From Planctomicrobium sp. (lineage in GTDB: Bacteria > Planctomycetota > Planctomycetia > Planctomycetales > Planctomycetaceae), in the NCBI GenBank assembly GCA_018659505.1, contig JABJMI010000760.1, positions 1 to 7,754 on the forward strand: 7,754 nt of DNA. The letters run 5' to 3'. The notes below the pieces were generated by a model, which saw only the letters and a list, made by a program, of their open reading frames with translations, was not told the origin of the DNA and did not search any database. Shown here one piece after another: positions 1 through 5,749 of this stretch; position 1 is the first letter of the stretch, and every line of letters begins with the position of its first letter. Position numbers and translations under genes: made by a program.

Positions 1-220
1 ACGCGCCGATGTTTCGATATTGCTGAAGATAAAGTTTCAGTGATTTCAGTTCAAAACATTTTTGATCGGGAATGTAACTGATCGTAATCGTCCCGAAATC
101 AGGTTGACCCGTTTTCGGACACATAGAAGTAAACTCTGGGCAAATCGTGTCGATTGTGTAGGACCGATTTGGGTATGGATTTTCGAATGTTTCGAGGATG
201 TCTTGCTGCGAATCGGACAT
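1..220 (-). CDS. queF: NADPH-dependent 7-cyano-7-deazaguanine (preQ0) reductase QueF, N-terminal part
   Basis: QueF reduces the nitrile of preQ0 to the amine preQ1 in the cytoplasm, a step in making the tRNA base queuosine. The ATG at 220-218 opens a frame of 73 codons that stays open to the window edge, so the 3' part is missing. The diagnostic stretch [20 protein letters not shown] (residues 27-46) is almost identical to QueF of Bacillus subtilis. By that alignment Cys34 is the nucleophile that forms the thioimide with preQ0, and Asp41 is the acid/base residue. The following segment, with SYIPD and [10 protein letters not shown] and ending YRNIGA, is also typical of the short type I enzymes. 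The frame is still open for some codons upstream of the ATG, but that stretch does not resemble QueF. An AAAGG about 10 bases before the ATG could serve as a weak ribosome binding site. No queuosine neighbours are visible. Confidence 0.93.
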   Translation of the reverse strand, partial: MSDSQQDILETFENPYPNRSYTIDTICPEFTSMCPKTGQPDFGTITISYIPDQKCFELKSLKLYLQQYRNIGA

Positions 221-344
221 GGCTGCGCCTTTACCTACAAATATAAAAATTGCTCTTCGTTTACTTGCCTTGTGGTGATCAGAAGTACCAGATGCGAATC
301 GAACTTCTCACGGGGCAAGAGAGACATTGAAAATGCTCTGTAGC

Positions 345-380
345 AAAAATTGGAATTCCGCAGAGGATATTCACTCTCGC
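345..380 (-). terminator. Weak terminator-like hairpin after the anti-sigma gene
   Basis: Read on the minus strand, GC-G-AGAG (380-374) can pair with CTCTGC (365-360) around an 8-base loop with one bulged G. An EcoRI-type palindrome GGAATTCC and a short T run (350-345) follow. The stem is short and the T run is not adjacent to it, so termination would be weak. The hairpin overlaps the proposed queF promoter, and at most one reading may be right. Confidence 0.2.
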
Positions 381-391
381 GGCAGCGTCAA
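364..391 (-). promoter_or_regulatory. Possible housekeeping (sigma-70-like) promoter for queF
   Basis: On the minus strand TTGACG (391-386) and TATCCT (369-364) are separated by 16 bases, matching 5/6 and 4/6 of the sigma-70 consensus. The site starts 14 bases beyond the anti-sigma stop codon. It would give queF its own transcript with a leader of about 135 bases. Planctomycete promoter consensus is not well enough known for this to be more than a candidate. Confidence 0.3.
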
Positions 392-404
392 CCAATTTGG
401 AGAA

Positions 405-1895
405 TTATTGAGAATAGAGTGGCTCTTTCCCTTCTCGAAGAATCAGCACCGCTTTCATTTTTTTTTGCTGAGAGTTCTTCTTTGCTGGCTCATTAGAAGG
501 GAGAGATCTCGACCGGTTCATTTTCATTTCGGCAGGCTTGTCAGAACTCTTCGGCGAATCTTGGCGATCAATCGCTTGCGGGAGTTCAGGCGACGGGGGC
601 AGTATTCCTTGAATGAATTCACCCACTTCGTTTGGTGAATTCTTTTTACCCTGCATGGTGGAAGAATCGAACGACATCGTACTGGTTGCCTCTTTATTCA
701 GTCGACGAACCGATTCAAAATTGAACTGGAAATTCTGAGGATGTCCCTCTGCAATAGTCACTGAATCTTCGACTCTCTCAGCTTGATCCTTGGGGCTAGC
801 AAGCATCGCTTTTGGCTTCAGACGATTTCGTTCAGAAGCAGAGTCTTGCAGAGGTGCTGGATCCGCTGCCGAAGCTGGTTCGGCGTTTGGGGGATCTTGC
901 TCATTTGGGAGTGCAAAATCATCAGCCGAAAATTGCTCACCATTATCAATGATAATGGTAGCATCAAGAGCAACCACCTGGTTGAGAACATCCTCTAAGT
1001 CGGGCTCTTCTAAATTCAGATAGACAGCGACAAGTTTTTCGTTCGCTCCAAAGCTCCTGGCAGCCGACTGATCATCGGATTCGATTTGTTCGACTGTATG
1101 ATTTTTAAGTAGAACCTGAAGGTTGCCTAGTGACTTTTGAATATCGACAACGGTGAAATCAACCAGGATCGGTGCGTCACCGCTTGAAACTAAAATAGAA
1201 AGTTCTTCACCTATGGAAGGTGATTCGCCGAGAGAGTTGAGGTGCCTTTGAATTGTCTGACGATCAAGCGAAACAACTTTCGGGAACTGACTCGCTTCTA
1301 GTTTAGAGCTGCCTCCGAAATTGTCTGCTGAGGGAAAGTTAAGAGCAGAAAGTGCGAGCGAATTCTGGTCACTCATTTCAGTCTCTTCAAGTCGTAGGCT
1401 GCCGGGGGCTTTCACAGAATCTGAAGCAGAATCTTGTTTAAGTAAAGCAATTTCTTCTATTTCGCCTTCGGCAGTTGCCATGCTCATCTTTTGAGACGGG
1501 CGGATTGTGTTGGATTCAGTCTGACCGATGCTAATGTTGTCATTCTGGTTCTGCTGATTGACCAAAAACATTCCGACGACAAACAGAACTGCGACTGCAA
1601 CTAAAGAGCTGCTCCACTGCCGTAATTGTGATCTCTTCTTTGGAGTTTTCTGAGTTGGAGCAGGTTTTGCTGCGATTTGAGTCTTCAAGTTGTTCAAAAT
1701 CGATTGTGCAAAATCGTCTGGAGCAGACTCACGTGGCAACTCTCGAACAGACTGGCTAATTTCAGAGAGTTCACTGAGGCGTTCTTTTAAATCAGGTTTT
1801 TCTTGCAGAAGTTGTTGTACATATTCCTTCTCTTCCGGAGTGACTTCTCCATCGAGATATGCGGATAACAGTTCTTCTGAGAATGGTAACGACAT
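405..1895 (-). CDS. Membrane-anchored anti-sigma factor, cysteine-free, with a long extracytoplasmic region
   Basis: This probably holds the ECF sigma factor encoded just upstream inactive at the inner face of the membrane. Its 496 residues divide as follows: an N-terminal helical segment (about 1-75) with the AYLDGEVTPEE motif common to planctomycete anti-sigma domains; a basic patch (KTPKKR, 83-88); one membrane helix (about 94-113); then about 380 residues outside the cytoplasm. The outer part has two alpha/beta-looking stretches (about 230-265 and 285-317), a long low-complexity Pro/Ser/Ala/Asp-rich stretch (about 325-475), and a terminal strand-like KAVLILREG (481-489). There is not one cysteine, so it cannot be a zinc-binding (HxxxCxxC) anti-sigma domain. 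The ATG at 1895-1893 lies 41 bases after the sigma stop codon and has no good Shine-Dalgarno, suggesting co-transcription. The anti-sigma role is inferred from position, topology and the N-terminal motif. The outer region matches no family I can name. Confidence 0.8.
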   Translation of the reverse strand: MSLPFSEELLSAYLDGEVTPEEKEYVQQLLQEKPDLKERLSELSEISQSVRELPRESAPDDFAQSILNNLKTQIAAKPAPTQKTPKKRSQLRQWSSSLVAVAVLFVVGMFLVNQQNQNDNISIGQTESNTIRPSQKMSMATAEGEIEEIALLKQDSASDSVKAPGSLRLEETEMSDQNSLALSALNFPSADNFGGSSKLEASQFPKVVSLDRQTIQRHLNSLGESPSIGEELSILVSSGDAPILVDFTVVDIQKSLGNLQVLLKNHTVEQIESDDQSAARSFGANEKLVAVYLNLEEPDLEDVLNQVVALDATIIIDNGEQFSADDFALPNEQDPPNAEPASAADPAPLQDSASERNRLKPKAMLASPKDQAERVEDSVTIAEGHPQNFQFNFESVRRLNKEATSTMSFDSSTMQGKKNSPNEVGEFIQGILPPSPELPQAIDRQDSPKSSDKPAEMKMNRSRSLPSNEPAKKNSQQKKMKAVLILREGKEPLYSQ

Positions 1896-1936
1896 AAGTG
1901 AGACTCGCGTCTGCCTTTCAGTAAATCTAAAAATTT

Positions 1937-2527
1937 TTAAGGTGCTTCAGTTTCGTGTTCGGTCAATCTTTCCAGGATTTCCCGCAGTTCGCAGCGAGCG
2001 CGGTGGATGCGACTTCTGACTGTTCCTAAGGGGCAATCCAGCACATCCGCAATTTCATCATATTTCATGCCCTCCATCTCTTTCATCAGAAGTGCATCTC
2101 GATAATCGGGTGCAAGTTGAGCAAGAGCATGTCGGACTTGTTGAATGTTTTCTTCGCTTCTCAAATGGTGGGTAGGATCTATGGAAGGATTCGGGTCACT
2201 TGGTTCGTGCCCCGTTCGCTCGAAGTTGGCATCGAGAGAACTGTTGTTTCGTCGTTTTAGCTTCCGTCTATTGGTCATTGCAGCGTTGTAAGCGATGCGG
2301 AACAACCACGAGTAGAAGGATGCCTCCTTGCGAAAGGTGTGTAACTTTTCAAATGCTGAAAGAAATGCCTCTTGCCCGACATCTCGCGCATCATGAATCG
2401 ATCCCAGCATTTGGACAAGGGTTCCAAAGAGACGGTCCTGATAACGGACCACCAATTCTCCGAATGCCTCTTTGTCCCCAGCCAGGGTCATTTCAATCAG
2501 CTGGATGTCGTCTGCCTTCACAATCAC
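1937..2527 (-). CDS. ECF (sigma-70 family, RpoE-like) RNA polymerase sigma factor
   Basis: This sigma factor directs RNA polymerase to a small regulon and is presumably controlled by the downstream membrane protein. It is 196 residues long, normal for the family. Region 2 spans about residues 24-91, including the core-binding and -10 recognition stretch with SFYSWLFRIAYNAAMTNRRK (70-89). A variable hydrophilic linker (about 92-128) follows. Region 4 (about 130-186) carries the helix-turn-helix around YDEIADVLDCPLGTVRSRIH (156-175), which reads the -35 element. Two GTG codons (2527-2525 and 2521-2519) are possible starts. A TGA lies in frame directly before the first, so the protein cannot begin further upstream. 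The first ATG is residue 13, and starting there would still keep region 2 intact. An ECF-type promoter sits immediately upstream. Assignment to the class is firm; the exact ECF group is not determined. Confidence 0.95.
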   Translation of the reverse strand: MIVKADDIQLIEMTLAGDKEAFGELVVRYQDRLFGTLVQMLGSIHDARDVGQEAFLSAFEKLHTFRKEASFYSWLFRIAYNAAMTNRRKLKRRNNSSLDANFERTGHEPSDPNPSIDPTHHLRSEENIQQVRHALAQLAPDYRDALLMKEMEGMKYDEIADVLDCPLGTVRSRIHRARCELREILERLTEHETEAP

Positions 2528-2532
2528 TCAAA

Positions 2533-2561
2533 TTAGACGAGAAAAGGGAAACATCAGTTCC
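2533..2561 (-). promoter_or_regulatory. ECF-type promoter of the sigma gene, probably autoregulated
   Basis: On the minus strand GGAACT (2561-2556) and GTCTAA (2538-2533) are separated by exactly 17 bases, resembling the GGAAC and TCTRA/GTC elements and spacing typical of RpoE-like ECF promoters. ECF genes are commonly transcribed from a promoter read by their own product. Counting seven bases past the -10 element puts the transcription start near 2526, on or next to the first GTG start codon (2527). The mRNA would then be leaderless or almost so. Confidence 0.65.
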
Positions 2562-2582
2562 CGAGAATTATCGAAACAGGTG

Positions 2583-2601
2583 AAAAACCTTAAACCTTAA
2601 G
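2583..2601 (-). terminator. AT-rich hairpin with T run between kinase and sigma genes
   Basis: On the minus strand CTTAA-GGT-TTAAG is followed by G and five T bases, the layout of an intrinsic terminator downstream of the kinase stop (2647). The stem is only five A/T-rich pairs, so it would be weak. The same bases form a tandem 7-base repeat on the plus strand (AAACCTT twice, 2585-2598). Lying about 20-30 bases upstream of the ECF -35 element, it could equally be a regulator-binding site. Confidence 0.25.
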
Positions 2602-2646
2602 CAACGTCTTGGTTAAATTGTATCGAAAATAAGGATTTAAGGACAT

Positions 2647-3807
2647 TCACGCTGCGGATTCTGCCAAACGCGCTTCATGTAAGTCTTGTAGTAATACCCG
2701 CAAATCATTAGAGACAACGGTATCCATATCGACTTTCACCAATTGCCGCTCAATTGCGGCTGCACCACTGTCATGGAAGTCAGCATCTACTAACGAGCTG
2801 AAGCGATCTGCCGGATCTGGGGCAATCATTTTGGAAAGCATTTCGACAATTTTAGAATTGCGAGCAACATCCTTCGGGAGAATATCTGGAATTCTATGCC
2901 AGGTATCCTCTTTTAATTGGATCAATTCGTTCCGATCACTCACCCCCACAAAAGGGATTTTTCCTGAGAGAAGTTCTAACGCAACGTAGCCTAAACTAGC
3001 TAAATCCGACAAAAAAGTATGTTCCGCACCTTTTAAGACTTCGACCGGAGCATACCTCCAAGTCCAGGTTGGTCGTCGCGGAGGAGTTTGTTTCAGGAAC
3101 GAAGACCCTAAATCGATGATTTTGCAGTTGCCCGTCTGTTTGACCATGACATTCGCTGGTTTCATATCAGCATGGATAACATTTTGACGATGCAAAGCAG
3201 AAAGCCCAGCGATACATTCTCGAAGAATTGCCAACACCATGCTAGGTAACATTCGACTTTGGAAGCCGGCATCGGTCATGACCACATCGTTAATATATGC
3301 CCAGCGATCACTCTTCACATTTGACTTCAATAATTTGAGAACCGATGGAGCCACCAGTTGACGTAAATCGATTCCATCAACCCACTCAGTTACGAGTACA
3401 AGAATACCCTCGTATTCAATAACATTATAAACGTCGAGAATGTGGTCTTGTTGAATTTTTGAGACATCCATCGTCACTTCCGCCAAGCGAGCCATTTCGC
3501 TGCGGTACATTTCAATGTCGTAGTATCCATCTGGTCGAAAGAACTTGAGAGCAAGGTCGAACGAGACGTTGAAAGCTCCCGAACGCTCGGCGAGCATGAC
3601 AGTACCTTGTCCTCCCGATCCCAGCACTTTCTTCAAGCGATATTCCTGGTCCCAGGCAACATTTTGACGCGAGATGATATTCTCATATTGCGTACTTAGG
3701 TCACGTGCATTTGCATATTTCTTCTGCTCAGAGAGTTTTTCTTGATCTGGTTCGAATATGCGCGTGATGTCCATATCTTCGGTGTTCTCTTCCTTGTGCT
3801 CGTCCAT
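2647..3807 (-). CDS. Soluble Hanks-type serine/threonine protein kinase
   Basis: This is a eukaryotic-like protein kinase of 386 residues that transfers phosphate from ATP to Ser/Thr of a protein target. A charged N-terminal tail (1-50) precedes the kinase domain (about 56-340). Visible motifs are the glycine loop GSGGQGTV (63-70), the ATP-anchoring lysine in LALKFF (Lys88), the catalytic loop HADMKPAN (Asp214, Lys216, Asn219), the metal-binding DLG (Asp232) and YAPVEVL (252-258) in the APE position. All residues needed for catalysis are present. The usual HRD is HAD, so it is a non-RD kinase with a short activation segment of about 20 residues. No membrane helix or sensor domain is seen, unlike many bacterial kinases of this type, so it should be cytosolic. 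Residues about 150-190 form an insertion after the hinge. It lies upstream of the sigma/anti-sigma pair on the same strand. The ATG at 3807-3805 has AGAGAA about 5 bases before it. The substrate is unknown. Confidence 0.93.
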   Translation of the reverse strand: MDEHKEENTEDMDITRIFEPDQEKLSEQKKYANARDLSTQYENIISRQNVAWDQEYRLKKVLGSGGQGTVMLAERSGAFNVSFDLALKFFRPDGYYDIEMYRSEMARLAEVTMDVSKIQQDHILDVYNVIEYEGILVLVTEWVDGIDLRQLVAPSVLKLLKSNVKSDRWAYINDVVMTDAGFQSRMLPSMVLAILRECIAGLSALHRQNVIHADMKPANVMVKQTGNCKIIDLGSSFLKQTPPRRPTWTWRYAPVEVLKGAEHTFLSDLASLGYVALELLSGKIPFVGVSDRNELIQLKEDTWHRIPDILPKDVARNSKIVEMLSKMIAPDPADRFSSLVDADFHDSGAAAIERQLVKVDMDTVVSNDLRVLLQDLHEARLAESAA

Positions 3808-3872
3808 TGGATTCTCTGGCGCCCGCTAAGATGAATTACTGATCACAGTCATCATACTCCGAAAATCCAATG
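3805..3872. repeat. Gapped inverted repeat over the kinase start
   Basis: CATTGGATTCTC (3805-3816) and GAAAATCCAATG (3861-3872) are inverted copies matching at 11 of 12 positions, with a perfect 9-base core (CATTGGATT / AATCCAATG) and arm centres 56 bases apart. One arm includes the kinase ATG. It could be a pair of operator half-sites or part of a leader structure; chance cannot be excluded for arms this short. Confidence 0.3.
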
Positions 3873-4138
3873 AGGAGGAGTGCAACATTCACCTAGAGTG
3901 AAAGATTCTTGATGATCAGTGTTCCGATCTTGAAATCGAAAAACGAGAAGCTCTTTTGTGGAGGGAAGTCGTGACATATGAGTCGGTTACGGTGATTTAA
4001 GACGAATTTTTCCAGTGCGAGTTGTGAATATCTTCTCTCATAACAACTTCTATTCGACAGCCAGTGACCAAAACACTTATCATGTCGAGTGCGACAGGTG
4101 TAAGATTTTCCGGCGAGATTACAGACGAGACATTTCAT
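3808..4138. other. Divergent intergenic region between kinase and first sulfatase
   Basis: These 331 bases separate two divergently transcribed genes and should hold both promoters. I see no convincing sigma-70 pair and no copy of the ECF motif found at 2533-2561. A GTGACA (3971-3976) followed 18 bases later by ATTTAA is only a poor match. A small hairpin TGTCG-AGTG-CGACA (4083-4096) lies in the presumed sulfatase leader, and the outer arm of the gapped inverted repeat is at 3861-3872. Open frames here do not look like protein. Confidence 0.5.
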
Positions 4139-5677
4139 ATGATCCAACGATCAATTCTTGGAGTTCTGCTCTGCACATTTTTGTTTCAATTTGTGATTTC
4201 ATCTTCTGCTGCGGAGAATGAAACGCCACCTGAACTCCCGGGGCTAAATGTTCTGTTCATCGCTGTGGATGATCTGAATGACTGGATCGGTTGTATGCAG
4301 GGACATCCCCAGGCATTTACTCCGAATATTGATCGCTTGGCAGCACGGGGAACCCTCTTCACAACGGCTCATTGTCAAGGTCCGATTTGTGGTCCTTCGC
4401 GAGCGTCGTTGATGTCTGGCTTGTATCCACACTCGACGGGCGTCTATCAACAGCCAAAAGGAAATCTCCTAGAGGAAGATACAGAGCACTTCCGGGGAAA
4501 GTTATTACCCGAATACTTCGCAAAACACGGCTACAAGACAATGGGTGTTGGCAAACTGACTCATGGATATTCTGAACAAACGGCTTTTCAAGAATATGGT
4601 GGATGGAAGTCTGGATTTGGGCCGAAGCCCCCTAAAAAGCAAAGATTCAATTACCATCTCCCCGTGGGGCCCTACTCTGGAACACAAACAGACTGGGGAG
4701 CGTTTCCCGATTCAGACAAAGAGATGCCGGACTTTCAGTCTGCTAAATGGGCTGTTGAGAAGTTAAACGAAGAGCATGAGAAGCCATTCTTTCTCGGTGT
4801 CGGCATGGTTCGACCGCACGTCCCATTTTACGTTCCTGAGAAATGGTTCGCACGATTTCCACTTGATGAGATTCAACTTCCAGAGGTCCGCGAAGAAGAT
4901 CAAAATGATATCCCGCTCATCGGTGCAGAGATGCACGAACTCCCGAAGTATCCACGATTGAAATGGCTGCGAGAAAACAATGACGAACAATTTAAAAAGT
5001 GTGTCCAGGCATACCTCGCCAGCATTGCCTTCATGGATCATCAGGTTGGCAAAGTGCTTGATGCGTTAGAGAAGAGTCGTTACGCCGAGAATACGATCGT
5101 CGTTCTTTTCAGCGACCATGGATATCATATCGGAGAAAAAGATCGTGTTGCCAAGCACAGTTTGTGGGAAGAAGCAACGCACGTTCCCCTGATCATTTCG
5201 TTGCCAAAGCAGGATTTTGCTCAGACGACATCGTTGCCGGTCGGACTGATTGATCTCTACCCGACATTGGTTCATCTATGTGGTTTACCAAAGAACGAAA
5301 CAAACGAAGGTGAATCGCTAGTTCCGATTCTATTCGCTCAAGATACTACAAAGTGGCGCGAGGCGATTCTTACTACTTATGCGAAGGGCAACTACGCGTT
5401 ACGCACAGAGCACTTAAGGTTGATCCGCTACGAAGATGGATCTTTCGAAATGTACGATCACCGTTTTGATCCCCATGAATTCAACAACCTCGCTGGTCCT
5501 GCTCAACTAAACCGAATAGCAATTCAAAGGAACTGGGAAATCGCACAAACACTGAGTGCTCTGCTCCCTGAAACCGAAGCTCCCTATCACCCAGCGACCA
5601 GCCCGGCACCGATCAATAAGTGGTTCGAAGAACATTACAAAAAGAACGGCGTCGGAGTACTGAAAGTCTCCAACTGA
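4139..5677 (+). CDS. Exported sulfatase, iduronate-2-sulfatase-like
   Basis: This enzyme hydrolyses sulfate esters, probably on a sulfated polysaccharide, outside the cytoplasm. A signal peptide (hydrophobic core about residues 5-20, likely cleavage near SSSAA at 21-25) fixes the start at the ATG of 4139. A longer reading from GTG 4064 would put 25 hydrophilic residues before the signal. The mature enzyme has the metal-binding AVDDLN (Asp44, Asp45) and the sulfatase signature CGPSRASLMSG (84-94), whose Cys84 must be converted to formylglycine. GKLTH (Lys139, His142), VRPHVPF (His227), SDHG (Asp326, His327) and Lys339 match the remaining active-site positions. The phrase KPFFLGVGMVRPHVPF and the overall order resemble human iduronate-2-sulfatase and the SulfAtlas S1_7 group, but the substrate cannot be read from sequence. 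At 512 residues it is complete. It is followed 72 bases later by a second sulfatase on the same strand. No maturation enzyme is in the window. Confidence 0.94.
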   Translation: MIQRSILGVLLCTFLFQFVISSSAAENETPPELPGLNVLFIAVDDLNDWIGCMQGHPQAFTPNIDRLAARGTLFTTAHCQGPICGPSRASLMSGLYPHSTGVYQQPKGNLLEEDTEHFRGKLLPEYFAKHGYKTMGVGKLTHGYSEQTAFQEYGGWKSGFGPKPPKKQRFNYHLPVGPYSGTQTDWGAFPDSDKEMPDFQSAKWAVEKLNEEHEKPFFLGVGMVRPHVPFYVPEKWFARFPLDEIQLPEVREEDQNDIPLIGAEMHELPKYPRLKWLRENNDEQFKKCVQAYLASIAFMDHQVGKVLDALEKSRYAENTIVVLFSDHGYHIGEKDRVAKHSLWEEATHVPLIISLPKQDFAQTTSLPVGLIDLYPTLVHLCGLPKNETNEGESLVPILFAQDTTKWREAILTTYAKGNYALRTEHLRLIRYEDGSFEMYDHRFDPHEFNNLAGPAQLNRIAIQRNWEIAQTLSALLPETEAPYHPATSPAPINKWFEEHYKKNGVGVLKVSN

Positions 5678-5749
5678 AAATGGCGTTTCCTCTTCGATTC
5701 ACAAGGCTATGCTTCCGCACGAATTTGACTCTCAAGAGTTGGTAATCAC

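Noticed and set aside
221..360. A preQ1 riboswitch in the queF leader
   Set aside because: A long leader upstream of queF invites the idea, but I could not find the preQ1-I hairpin with its A-rich tail and ACUAA-like segment, nor a preQ1-II arrangement.
62..638. Plus-strand open frames over the left end
   Set aside because: They lie antisense to queF and to the anti-sigma gene and encode basic, Arg/Phe-rich sequence typical of shadow frames.
3892..3925. A second ECF-type promoter (GGAACA on the minus strand) upstream of the kinase
   Set aside because: No GTCTAA-like -10 element occurs 16-17 bases downstream of it, and other GGAAC occurrences in the window also lack a partner.
4064..4138. 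A longer N-terminus for the first sulfatase from the GTG at 4064
   Set aside because: The 25 extra residues are hydrophilic and would sit before a clear signal peptide that begins at the ATG of 4139.
3893..4147. Small open frames in the divergent intergenic region
   Set aside because: Their translations show no family resemblance, no sensible start signals and composition unlike the neighbouring proteins; they overlap the presumed regulatory region.
5728..5739. Inverted repeat ACTCT-CA-AGAGT before the second sulfatase
   Set aside because: The arms are five bases with a two-base gap, too tight for a stable hairpin and too short to exclude chance.
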